Below, piece by piece: positions 8,680 to 17,210 of a DNA stretch of 64,000 nucleotides. The notes beneath the pieces are model-generated. The model was not told the origin of the DNA. It ran no database searches and saw only the letters and a program-made list of their open reading frames with translations. This DNA comes from Agromyces salentinus (lineage in GTDB: Bacteria; Actinomycetota; Actinomycetes; Actinomycetales; Microbacteriaceae), in NCBI RefSeq assembly GCF_009749395.1, contig NZ_WBIR01000007.1, positions 150,504 through 214,503 of the forward strand, read 5' to 3'. Made by a program: the position numbers and the translations under genes. Positions within the stretch are counted from its first letter, which is position 1. Each line of letters starts with the position of its first letter.

Positions 8680-11346
8680 TCTGCCCAAAAACCTTCGATG
8701 AGCGACCTCGGCACCGGAGTGCTCGCATTCGTCGGGATGAGCGCCCTCGCCGGCGTCCTGGTGACCGCCGCGGTGACGCCCGCCCTCGCCGTCACCGGCC
8801 TGGCTGCGAACAACAGCATCACGATGTTCGAGAACCTCCCCGGCTTCCTCGACATCGACGAGCTCGCGCAGAAGTCGACCATCTACGCGATCCAGCCCGA
8901 CGGCTCCCCCGCGGCCATCACGTCGTTCTACGACGACGACCGCGAGGAGGTGGAGTTCGACTACATCTCCCAGTACCTGAAGGACGCCGCGGTCGCCGGT
9001 GAGGACCCCCGGTTCTACGAGCACGGCGGCATCGACATCAAGGGCACGCTGAGCGCCGTCGCGAACGAGTTCATCCCGGGCGGCGCGACGCGAGGCGGCT
9101 CCTCGATCACGCAGCAGTACGTCAAGAACGTGCTCATCAACAACGGCATGAACGAGGCGAAGACCGAAGAGGAGAAGAAGGCCGCGTACGAGGACGCGAC
9201 GGCCACGACTCCCGAGCGCAAGCTGAAGGAGATGCGCTACGCGATCTCCATCGACAAGAAGTACCCGAAGGACGAGATCCTCAAGGGATACCTCAACATC
9301 GCCGCGTTCGGCGGCCAGGTGTACGGCGTGCAGTCCGCCGCGCAGTACTACTTCGGCACCAACGCGAAGGACCTCACGCTGCCCCAGGCCGCGAGCCTCA
9401 TCGCGATCGTGAACTGGCCCGAGAAGTTCCGCCTCGACTACCCCGAGAGCGAGACGAACGGCGCCAACACCGTGGTCGACGGCGAGAACGTGCCGTACGC
9501 CGACAACAAGTCCCGTCGCGACTACATCTTGAAGGAGATGCTCGACGAGAAGAAGATCACCAAGGAGGACTACGACGCCGCCGTCGCGACTCCCGTGCAG
9601 CCCGCGATCCACGAGCCGACCACCGGGTGCCAGGCCTCGCCGTACTACGCCTACTTCTGCGACTACGTGACGTGGGAGATCAAGGACAAGATGGACGACC
9701 CGGCAACTCCCGACGTGAACGAGGGTGCCGAGAAGCTCTCGCGCGGCGGCCTGAACATCTACACGACGATCGACATGCAGATGCAGGATGTCGCGACCCA
9801 GGCGCTTCGCGAGAACGTGCCGTCGTCCATCCCCGAGATGGATCTCGGCGGCTCGGTGGTCTCGGTCGAGGTGGGCACCGGTCGCATCCTCGCGATGGTG
9901 CAGAACACCGACTACAACGTCGACCCCGAGGTCACGGGCGACAACTACTCCGCGGTCAACTACAACGCGGGCATCGACTACGGCGGGTCGAGCGGCTTCC
10001 AGCCGGGCTCGACCTTCAAGACTTTCACGCTCGCCGAGTGGCTGAAGGAGGGCCACTCGCTGAACGAGAGCATGAACGCCACCAAGCGCAGCAACTGGGG
10101 CACGTTCAACGACAGCTGCAACGGCCCGGTCGACGCCGGCGGCTGGGATCCCGGCAACGACGAGGGTGGCAACGGCGGCTTCTGGACGGCGCTGTTCAAC
10201 ACCATCAACTCCGAGAACACGGGCTTCGTCGCGATGGCGAAGCAGCTCGACCTCTGCGGCATCAAGAACACCGCGACGGCGCTCATGAGCGCCGGCCGCG
10301 CTGACGGCAAGCCACTCGGCGAGGGCATCAACAGCGACGGCGACCCCATCCCGTTCGGCCCCTCGGCCGTGTTGGGAACCGAGGAGATCGCACCGCTCTC
10401 GATGGCCACGGCGTTCGCCGCATACGCCGGCGGCGGCGTGTCGTGCACGCCGATCGCGATCGATCGCATCGAGGACGCCGAAGGGAATCCGGTCGAAGCA
10501 CCGAAATCTACGTGCACCCAGGCGATCACCGCCGATGTCGCGGCCGGAATGACCTACGCCCTGAACAAGGTCATGACGCAGGGCACCGGCACGTCCTCGC
10601 TCTACAAGATGGACACCTCCGACACGCCGATGATCGGCAAGACCGGCACCACCGACGAGAACGTGGCGACGTGGATGAGCGGCGCCTCCTCGAAGGTCGC
10701 CACCGTGGTCGGCGTCTACAACTCCACCGGACAGGTCGACCTGCGCCAGACGTACATCAACGGCGAGCAGGCTGCGGTGCTGCGTCACAACATCTGGCCG
10801 CGGGTCATGGACTTCGCCAACATGAAGTACGGCGGCGACCCGTTCCCCGAGCCGAAGGGCGAGTTCCTCAACGCGCCCCAGGCGAACGTCCCGAGCGTGC
10901 TCGGCCTCGCCCCCGATGCCGCGAAGCAGGCGCTCGAGGCGGCCGGCTTCGGCGTCGCGCTCGACGGCGAAGTCGACTCGGCCCAGCCCAAGGGCACGAT
11001 CGGCGAGCAGAGCGCCACGGGCACGGCGGCTCGCGGCTCCCTCATCATGCTGAAGGTCAGCCGGGGCAACCTCGGTGCGGTGCCCAACGTGGTCGGCCAG
11101 CAGGCCGACGCGGCCGAGGCCGCCCTGAAGGAGGCCGGGTTCAAGGTGAAGCGCCAGGACGAGGCGACGACCGACCCGACGAAGGCCGGCACCGTGCTCT
11201 CGCAGAACCCGGGCTCCGACGCAGCCGTGAGGGCCGGCGACACCATCACGATCAGCGTCGGCAAGCTGGAGGCCGGAGGTGGCCCAGGTGAGAAGCCGGG
11301 CGAGGACACCGACGGCGAGGACACGGAAGCCGGCGGCGAGGGTTGA
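8677..11346 (+). CDS. Bifunctional class A penicillin-binding protein with two PASTA domains
   Basis: 889 aa. One N-terminal TM segment (about residues 13-40), then a GT51 transglycosylase domain with EDPRFYEHGG at about 109 and GGSSITQQYVKN. The transpeptidase domain has S445-T-F-K448, S512-E-N and K655-T-G motifs. Two C-terminal PASTA repeats (about 745-870) and an acidic Gly-rich tail follow. It polymerises and cross-links peptidoglycan on the outer face of the membrane, and PASTA domains usually sense lipid II or muropeptides. ATG at 8677 chosen from the TACGCT-N7 promoter. A second ATG lies at 8698. Confidence 0.95.
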   Translation: MSAQKPSMSDLGTGVLAFVGMSALAGVLVTAAVTPALAVTGLAANNSITMFENLPGFLDIDELAQKSTIYAIQPDGSPAAITSFYDDDREEVEFDYISQYLKDAAVAGEDPRFYEHGGIDIKGTLSAVANEFIPGGATRGGSSITQQYVKNVLINNGMNEAKTEEEKKAAYEDATATTPERKLKEMRYAISIDKKYPKDEILKGYLNIAAFGGQVYGVQSAAQYYFGTNAKDLTLPQAASLIAIVNWPEKFRLDYPESETNGANTVVDGENVPYADNKSRRDYILKEMLDEKKITKEDYDAAVATPVQPAIHEPTTGCQASPYYAYFCDYVTWEIKDKMDDPATPDVNEGAEKLSRGGLNIYTTIDMQMQDVATQALRENVPSSIPEMDLGGSVVSVEVGTGRILAMVQNTDYNVDPEVTGDNYSAVNYNAGIDYGGSSGFQPGSTFKTFTLAEWLKEGHSLNESMNATKRSNWGTFNDSCNGPVDAGGWDPGNDEGGNGGFWTALFNTINSENTGFVAMAKQLDLCGIKNTATALMSAGRADGKPLGEGINSDGDPIPFGPSAVLGTEEIAPLSMATAFAAYAGGGVSCTPIAIDRIEDAEGNPVEAPKSTCTQAITADVAAGMTYALNKVMTQGTGTSSLYKMDTSDTPMIGKTGTTDENVATWMSGASSKVATVVGVYNSTGQVDLRQTYINGEQAAVLRHNIWPRVMDFANMKYGGDPFPEPKGEFLNAPQANVPSVLGLAPDAAKQALEAAGFGVALDGEVDSAQPKGTIGEQSATGTAARGSLIMLKVSRGNLGAVPNVVGQQADAAEAALKEAGFKVKRQDEATTDPTKAGTVLSQNPGSDAAVRAGDTITISVGKLEAGGGPGEKPGEDTDGEDTEAGGEG

Positions 11347-12320
11347 GCCGTTCGAAGCTCGCGCCGGCCGCGCAGATCGCACTCGCGGTCGGCGCGGCTG
11401 GCGCTGCCGCGTTCGCCTGGGGTTCACTCGTCGAGCGCAAGCGCTGGACGCTGCGCCGCGTCGAGGTGCCCGTGCTTCCCGCCGGCTCGGAGCCGATCAA
11501 GGTCCTGCACCTCTCCGACCTGCACATGGCACCCTGGCAGCATGAGAAGCAGGCCTGGGTGCGCAGCCTCGCGCAGCTCGAGCCCGACCTCGTGGTCGAC
11601 ACGGGCGACAACCTGGGCCACGAGCGCGGGCTCGAGGGCATCCGTGCCGCGTTCGAGCCGTTCCGGGGCGTTCCCGGCATCTTCGTCAACGGGTCGAACG
11701 ACTACTTCGGGCCTGTGCTGAAGAACCCGTTCCTCTACTTCTCCGGCCCATCGGGGCACGTGCCCCGCAGCGCCCGGCTCGACATCGACGCCCTGCACGC
11801 CTACTTCGCCGAACTCGGGTGGACCGACCTGGACAACACGGCGACGAGCCTCGACCTGCGCGGCACCCACTTCGAGTTCTTCGGGGTCGATGACCCGCAC
11901 AAGGGCTTCGACCGACTCGATCTCATCGCGAGCGCCATCGACGACCTCCGCGCCGAAGACCCGCTCGGCGACGAGTCCTGGCCCGACGTGGCATCCGCCT
12001 CGCCGAACCGGCCGACGGTCACCGTGGGCGTCGCGCACGCGCCGTACCAGCGCGTCCTGAACTCGTTCGTGAACCACGGCGCGCAGCTGATCCTCGCCGG
12101 CCACACGCACGGCGGGCAGGTCTGCGTGCCCGGTTTCGGCGCGCTCGTCACGAACTGCGACATTCCGCGCGAGAAGGTCAAGGGCCTGAGCGTCTGGCGT
12201 CACGGCCTCCGCTCCGCGTACCTGAACGTGTCCGCCGGACTGGGAACCTCCATCTACGCGCCGGTTCGCTTCGCGTGCCCGCCCGAGGCCACGCTGATCA
12301 CCCTCGTCGCGTCGAGCTGA
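11343..12320 (+). CDS. Membrane-anchored metallophosphoesterase
   Basis: 325 aa. One N-terminal hydrophobic segment (about 8-28) followed by a calcineurin-like phosphoesterase domain: DLHMAPW, DTGDN, GSNDY, VGVAHAPYQRV and the metal-binding GHTHGGQVCVPG. The family (YkuE-like) includes exported or membrane-attached phosphodiesterases. The TTG start overlaps the PBP stop as TTGA, so it is translationally coupled to the peptidoglycan synthase. It might act on a cell-envelope phosphate ester, which is inference. Confidence 0.9.
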   Translation: MSRSKLAPAAQIALAVGAAGAAAFAWGSLVERKRWTLRRVEVPVLPAGSEPIKVLHLSDLHMAPWQHEKQAWVRSLAQLEPDLVVDTGDNLGHERGLEGIRAAFEPFRGVPGIFVNGSNDYFGPVLKNPFLYFSGPSGHVPRSARLDIDALHAYFAELGWTDLDNTATSLDLRGTHFEFFGVDDPHKGFDRLDLIASAIDDLRAEDPLGDESWPDVASASPNRPTVTVGVAHAPYQRVLNSFVNHGAQLILAGHTHGGQVCVPGFGALVTNCDIPREKVKGLSVWRHGLRSAYLNVSAGLGTSIYAPVRFACPPEATLITLVASS

Positions 12321-12436
12321 GCCGGGCCGTCGGGTTGCCGTTCCGACTCGGGCACGACCGTCGTCTCCGTGCGGCGCGAACCGTGGTCGGGACGGCCCCG
12401 TTTATCGGCTATCCTTGTTGAGGCCCGCAAGGGCAC

Positions 12437-12511
<75 letters not shown>

Positions 12512-12517
12512 ACACAG

Positions 12518-12547
12518 CGAAACCCCCTCCTTCGGGAGGGGGTTTCG
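12518..12547 (+). terminator. Rho-independent terminator after tRNA-Pro
   Basis: 13-bp perfect stem CGAAACCCCCTCC / GGAGGGGGTTTCG around a TTCG tetraloop, 8 nt after the tRNA. The arms carry AAA/TTT at the base. A clear tRNA terminator. The following 170 nt (12548-12720) contain no feature I can support. Confidence 0.9.
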
Positions 12548-12720
12548 TCGTTTCCGGGCATTGATCTGCCCATCGGCCAGCGGCCCTGCTCAGCCGCATC
12601 GATCTGCGGCGAGGGCATGCGTCTGAGTTGGCGGCCGTCGTCGGCGCGCAGCTGCACGAACGGTGAGGCGCTCGCGCAACACCGATCGGCGAGGTCGCCG
12701 AGCCGGACCCGATGCGAAGG

Positions 12721-12885
12721 TCAGCGCTCGTTGCGCGTGTCGTGGCTGACGCGCACGTTCATCAGCGGCTCGACGACGGGACGCTCGTCTCGTCGGGATC
12801 GGCGGATGACGCGACCGAGCAAGACCGCCAGGACGCAGGCGCCCGCCACCCATGCGGCCAGGAACACGAATGGCAGCAGATCCAT
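12721..12885 (-). CDS. Small single-pass membrane protein
   Basis: 54 aa: MDLLPFVFLAAWVAGACVLA, then a basic RRSRRDER segment and a polar tail, i.e. one TM helix with a positive-inside C-terminus. The ATG at 12885 has an excellent GAGGAGGAG ribosome-binding site 6 nt upstream. An alternative in-frame GTG at 12933 sits 9 nt after a TATACT box and would add 16 residues. No family recognised. It lies between tRNA-Pro and the polysaccharide region. Confidence 0.6.
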   Translation of the reverse strand: MDLLPFVFLAAWVAGACVLAVLLGRVIRRSRRDERPVVEPLMNVRVSHDTRNER

Positions 12886-12938
12886 CTTCGACTCCTCCTC
12901 GAGTCCCGGACCCGGGACGCGAAGGGTCGTCACGGTGA

Positions 12939-12954
12939 GGCGAGTATACTCGCC
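12939..12954. promoter_or_regulatory. Palindromic promoter/operator of the small membrane protein
   Basis: Perfect 16-bp palindrome GGCGAGTATACTCGCC. Its centre supplies TATACT as a -10 box on the minus strand, facing the small membrane protein gene. A -10 hexamer embedded in a perfect dyad suggests repression by a dimeric regulator. Confidence 0.5.
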
Positions 12955-13000
12955 GGCCGCTCCGGCCGCGGAGAAGTTGTGGAGAACCCTCCCACGGCCA

Positions 13001-14494
13001 TCAGTAGGCGCCGTCGCTGCCGACGACCGCCCTGAAGGTCTTCCAGAGGATGATCAGGTCGCCCGTCATCGTCCAGTTCTCGACGTAGAAGAGATCCAGG
13101 CGCACGGTCTCGTCCCAATCGAGGTTCGACCGGCCGCTCACCTGCCAGAGGCCGGTGATGCCGGGCTTGACGAGGAATCTGCGGTGCACGTGCCGCGCAT
13201 ACTGCTCGACCTCGCGCTCGAGCGGCGGTCGCGGACCCACGATCGACATCGAGCCGAGGAAGACGTTGAACAGCTGCGGCAGTTCGTCGAGGCTGTAGCG
13301 ACGCAGGATGCGGCCGATCGGCGTGACCCTGGGGTCGTCCTTCATCTTGAACATCACCGAGTTGCCCTCGTCGCGGTCGAGGGCCGCCAGGTCGGCCAGC
13401 CTGGCCTCGGCGTCCTCGTACATGCTCCGGAACTTGAGCATCTCGAAGTGCTCGCCCCGCCGGCCGATCCGGTCCTGACGGAAGATGACCGAACCGGGCG
13501 TGCTGAGCCTGACGATGAGCGCGATGCCGAGCAGCACCGGGGAGAGGAAGAGGATGAGCGCGCCGGAGAGGATGATGTCGAACAGGCGCTTCGCGTAGAG
13601 CTTGCCGCCGTCGTACCGCGGCGTCTCCACGTGGATCAGCGGGAGGCCGGCGACCGGACGCGTGTGCAGGCGCGGTCCGCCGATGTCGGTGAGGCTCGGT
13701 GCGACGACCAGGTGGTGGCGTCCCGGCTCGAGCTTCCAGCTGAGCTCGCGGACCTTGTCGGCCGCGAGCTCGTTCGAGCTCGTGATCACGACGGTGTCGG
13801 CCCCGACGGCGTCCAGCGCCTCGATCAGGTTGTTCATCGACCCGGACATCGGGATGTCTGTTCCCGGTATCGTGCCGCTGACGATGCCGCTCGGCGTGCA
13901 GGCGCCGACCACCTTGAACCCGGCCTCGGGGCTCTTGCCGAGGTCCCGGGCGATGGTCGCGATCGACGACTCGGACCCGACGAGCAGGACCCGGCTCGAC
14001 AGCTGCCCGTCTCGGCGTCGCCGCGCGAGCCACTTGCGCCAGGCCCAGCGGTTGGCCAGGAGGCCGACGAGACCGACGGCGAGCGCGATCGCGAGGAACC
14101 ACTCCAGTCCGTCGATCGAGAGCACGTACGCGAGCAGGCCCGCCGTGCCGAAGACGACGAACGTCACGTGCACGACGCGGCGGTATTCGGCCGCCCCGGT
14201 GCCGACGACCCGAGGAGATCGGCTCCCCGACACGCTGAGCGCGAGCATCCAGACCGTGATCATGCCGAACGCGAGCAGTCCTGAGGACGTGGGCGGGATG
14301 TGCGCGGCGAGTTCGAATGGCGAGGCATCCCGAGCGGGCGCCCGCACTCCCCCGAAGTACTGTGCCGCGAACACGGTTACGGTCACGACGAGAAGGTCGG
14401 TGGAGACCAGCATCCGACCGTAGCGTTGCGCCCAGGTCAGTTGCCGCGTCCCCCTCGAACTCCTCGCCATCTGCGTTGCAATGGCTTGAGTCAA
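13001..14494 (-). CDS. Polyprenyl-phosphate sugar-1-phosphate transferase (set A initiating enzyme)
   Basis: 497 aa. An N-terminal block of about four TM segments, a central Rossmann-like CoA-binding-type domain (VLLVGSESSIATIARDLGK), one further TM segment near residue 305, then the bacterial sugar transferase domain with IFRQDRIGRRGEHFEMLKFR, KYSLDELPQLFNV-type and GPRPPLEREVEQY motifs. It loads the first sugar phosphate on undecaprenyl phosphate. The TTG start at 14494 follows a GAGGGAG site, and an ATG at 14470 is possible. A paralogue lies at 52108-53580. Confidence 0.93.
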   Translation of the reverse strand: MTQAIATQMARSSRGTRQLTWAQRYGRMLVSTDLLVVTVTVFAAQYFGGVRAPARDASPFELAAHIPPTSSGLLAFGMITVWMLALSVSGSRSPRVVGTGAAEYRRVVHVTFVVFGTAGLLAYVLSIDGLEWFLAIALAVGLVGLLANRWAWRKWLARRRRDGQLSSRVLLVGSESSIATIARDLGKSPEAGFKVVGACTPSGIVSGTIPGTDIPMSGSMNNLIEALDAVGADTVVITSSNELAADKVRELSWKLEPGRHHLVVAPSLTDIGGPRLHTRPVAGLPLIHVETPRYDGGKLYAKRLFDIILSGALILFLSPVLLGIALIVRLSTPGSVIFRQDRIGRRGEHFEMLKFRSMYEDAEARLADLAALDRDEGNSVMFKMKDDPRVTPIGRILRRYSLDELPQLFNVFLGSMSIVGPRPPLEREVEQYARHVHRRFLVKPGITGLWQVSGRSNLDWDETVRLDLFYVENWTMTGDLIILWKTFRAVVGSDGAY

Positions 14495-14559
14495 GAGCGT
14501 CTCCCTCGATTGGGCCTCAATCTATGAGCAAGGACGGAGATCGGTCACGCATCTCACGC

Positions 14560-14638
14560 AGAGTTAACACACCCGTCACGTTCGGGCCCGATCCAGGGCC
14601 GGATGACGGACGCGGGCGCGTGTTCGAGAGTTAACACG
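14560..14638. promoter_or_regulatory. Divergent promoter region with two AGAGTTAACAC boxes
   Basis: The 271-nt gap between the set A transferase (minus) and the esterase-like lipoprotein (plus) contains the word AGAGTTAACACA at 14560-14571 and AGAGTTAACACG at 14627-14638. A third copy lies at 35693-35704, upstream of the secreted protein at 34686. GTTAAC is rare in GC-rich DNA, so these are good candidates for binding sites of one regulator of the polysaccharide genes. Confidence 0.45.
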
Positions 14639-14765
14639 TTCGACACGAGCCCGTCACCGCCCGGCATGGTCGCGACGATGGAATGGACGGGACGGACGCG
14701 ATGCCGCGGAGCAGCACTGCTCGCGAGCCACCTCGGGAGCACCACAACCGAGGGGAGCGACGCCG

Positions 14766-15695
14766 ATGGATTCCATGCAATCACCCGGAGCACGTCGCCC
14801 GCACGGCCCGGGCATCGCGCTCGGCCGACGCACCATGCTCGCGTTGTCGTGCGCATCGCTGCTCCTGCTGGGCGGATGCGCGATCGCACCGGCTGACGCC
14901 GACTCCGACGCCTCAGTGACGGAGAAGGTTCCGTTCGCGACGGCGGGCGACCAGGAACTGCTCCTCGATGCCTGCCTCCCCGACGGCGGGAAGCCGGCAC
15001 CCGCCGTCGTCCTGCTGCACGGCGGCGGATTCACCGAGGGAAACCGCGTCGCCGGTGGCATGCGCGAGTTGTGCACCCGTTTCGCCACGGCGGGATTCGC
15101 GGCGTTCTCCATCGACTACCGGCTCGTGCCCTCGACCGTCTACCCGGGTCAGGTGCAGGACGTGCAGTCGGCGATCACCTGGCTCCGCGAGGATGCGCAG
15201 GTCGAGCGCTTCGGCATCGACCCGGAGCGCATCGGGGTGCTCGGCAGTTCGGCGGGGGCGATCCTCGCGCAGGAGGTCGGCACGCTCGGCGACGGTCCGC
15301 TGGACACGGGTGCCCGCGTCGCCGCGGTGGCCTCCCTCTCGGGCGTCTCGCTGATGACCGAGGAGGCGCTCTCGCTCGGCCGTCCCTCCGAGGAGGCGAT
15401 CGGCATGATCCTCGCCTATCTCGACTGCGAGAGCCCTGCGGCCGACGTCTGCCCGCAGTCGGCCGAGGCATCGGCGGCGCTGCACGTCGATCCGACGGAT
15501 CCCCCGATGCTCCTGGTGAACGGCGAGGACGAACTCGTCCCGGCCGAGCAGGTGGAGGCCATGCACGCGGCGCTCGACTCCGCCGGAGTGAGCTCCGAGG
15601 TGATCATCGGTCGCACCGGCGCCCATGGGGTGAGCCTGCTGGCGCCTGCGGTCAGCGATGCCTTGCTCGAGTTCTTCACGGAGGCGCTCGGATGA
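14766..15695 (+). CDS. Secreted lipoprotein with alpha/beta-hydrolase (esterase) fold
   Basis: 309 aa. The signal peptide ends in lipobox LLGGC with Cys38, preceded by RR at 21-22. Mature domain: oxyanion motif HGGGF, nucleophile elbow G160-S-S162-A-G164, acid candidate in NGEDELVP and His in GRTGAHGVSL. This is the BD-FAE/HSL-like esterase pattern. A GAGGGGAG site precedes the ATG. Located at the head of the set A plus-strand genes, it may deacylate extracellular polysaccharide, which is inference from position. Confidence 0.85.
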   Translation: MDSMQSPGARRPHGPGIALGRRTMLALSCASLLLLGGCAIAPADADSDASVTEKVPFATAGDQELLLDACLPDGGKPAPAVVLLHGGGFTEGNRVAGGMRELCTRFATAGFAAFSIDYRLVPSTVYPGQVQDVQSAITWLREDAQVERFGIDPERIGVLGSSAGAILAQEVGTLGDGPLDTGARVAAVASLSGVSLMTEEALSLGRPSEEAIGMILAYLDCESPAADVCPQSAEASAALHVDPTDPPMLLVNGEDELVPAEQVEAMHAALDSAGVSSEVIIGRTGAHGVSLLAPAVSDALLEFFTEALG

Positions 15696-15808
15696 GCCGC
15701 CGCTCGTCTCGCATCGGGCCGCGAAGCCGGATGCCGCCCTCCGGCACTCCATCCGAGTGACCCCATCAGCCGTGACACGAAGCCGACCGACAACACAAAG
15801 GGGACCGA

Positions 15809-17191
15809 GTGGAACTCCATGACAGCATGCGAACGATCAGGCGGAACTGGGTCGTCATCGTCGCCATCCTGCTCGCCGCGCTCGCCGCAGGCGTCCTGTA
15901 CTCGGCATCGGTGAAGCCCCAGTACCAGACCGCGGGAGAGCTGCTCTTCACGCCGACCGCCGAGGCGACGAGCACGCAAGAGGTGGTGCAGGGCAACACC
16001 GTGGCCATCCAGATGACGGCGCTCTACTCGCAGGTCGCCGTGACGCCGCTGGTCCTGCAGCCCGCGATCGACGCCCTCGCGCTCGACGAGACGCCCTCCG
16101 ACCTCGCCGAGCGGGTCTCGGCGGGCATCACGGAGGAGTCGCCGGTGATGTTCGTCGCCGCGACCGCCGATTCGCCGCAGGAGGCCGTCGAACTGGCCGA
16201 CGCCGTGATGGACAGTCTCCTCGCGACGATCGAGGATCCCGAGAAGGGCCTGCAGAGTGCGGTCCCGCTGAAGCCGACCGTGCTGCAGGAGCCGCCGCTG
16301 GCCGACCTGCCGGTCACCGGTGCGCCGCTCGTGAACACGCTGGTCGCCCTGGCAGCCGGGCTGGCGATCGCGTTCATCGTCGTCGTCCTGCGGGAGAGCC
16401 TCAACCGACGCATCCGGGGCGTGCGGGACCTCCGCAAGGCCACGGACGTCGCGCTCCTCGCCGCGATCCCACGCGATCGTTCGCTGCGCTCCCTCCCGCT
16501 GTTGTTCACGGCGAAGCCGCTCAGCGCGTTCGCCGAGTCCTTCCGCCTCCTGCGACAGCGCGTGCCGGTCGCGTCGACCGCCGGCACGGGCGCCGGCGCG
16601 CCGGTCATCGTGCTCTCGTCACCGGAGTACGGCGACGGCAAGTCCACGGTGGCGGCCAACCTCGCGCTCTCGCTGGCCGAGGCCGGCCGCCGCGTCACGC
16701 TGGTGGACGGCAACCTCAGGGCACCCGCGCTCGCGAAGGCCTTCGCCGTCGATCCGGCCGGCGGGCTAGCCGACCGACTCACGGGCGACTCGGGCATCGG
16801 CGCCGGCGCGGGCGGGGGCAACGGCACCGCGACGGCCACCGCAACCGCCGTGGCCACCACCACGGTGGCGCCGAACCTCACCCTCATCCCGACATCGGCG
16901 CTCGGGGGCGACTTCAGCGAGATGCTGGAATCCGACGAGCTCGGCGCCGTGCTCGATCGAGCGCGCAGCACGTCGGACATCGTCCTGGTCGATGCCGGGC
17001 CACTGCTCCCCGTGGCCGACGGCGCCGCGCTGGCCGCGCATGCCTCGGCCTACGTGATCGTCGTCCGCGCGGGACGGTCCCGCATCGCCGATGTCCAGCA
17101 GTCGGTCCAGTCGTTGTCGGATCTCGGGGCACCGCTCGCGGGCATCGTCCTGGATGCCGCACCGACCCGCGGTGCGGATGCGATCGACTGA
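15809..17191 (+). CDS. Wzc/CapAB-like chain-length determinant fused to P-loop ATPase (set A)
   Basis: 460 aa. The Wzz domain has TM segments near 16-35 and 175-195. The BY-kinase-like ATPase follows, with Walker A GDGKST (K278), a degenerate Walker A' VDGNLR where DADLR is usual, and Walker B IVLVDAGP. There is no C-terminal tyrosine cluster, and a Gly/Ala/Thr-rich insert occurs around 330-352. It probably controls polymerisation and export of the set A polymer, perhaps without autophosphorylation. The GTG start follows AAAGGGGA. A longer paralogue lies at 55104-56585. Confidence 0.9.
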   Translation: MELHDSMRTIRRNWVVIVAILLAALAAGVLYSASVKPQYQTAGELLFTPTAEATSTQEVVQGNTVAIQMTALYSQVAVTPLVLQPAIDALALDETPSDLAERVSAGITEESPVMFVAATADSPQEAVELADAVMDSLLATIEDPEKGLQSAVPLKPTVLQEPPLADLPVTGAPLVNTLVALAAGLAIAFIVVVLRESLNRRIRGVRDLRKATDVALLAAIPRDRSLRSLPLLFTAKPLSAFAESFRLLRQRVPVASTAGTGAGAPVIVLSSPEYGDGKSTVAANLALSLAEAGRRVTLVDGNLRAPALAKAFAVDPAGGLADRLTGDSGIGAGAGGGNGTATATATAVATTTVAPNLTLIPTSALGGDFSEMLESDELGAVLDRARSTSDIVLVDAGPLLPVADGAALAAHASAYVIVVRAGRSRIADVQQSVQSLSDLGAPLAGIVLDAAPTRGADAID

Positions 17192-17210
17192 TCGGGCCGG
17201 AGGCTCCACG

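Noticed and set aside
8650..11427. 925-codon open frame antisense to the PBP gene
   Set aside because: High-GC antisense artefact; the sense strand has all transglycosylase, transpeptidase and PASTA motifs.
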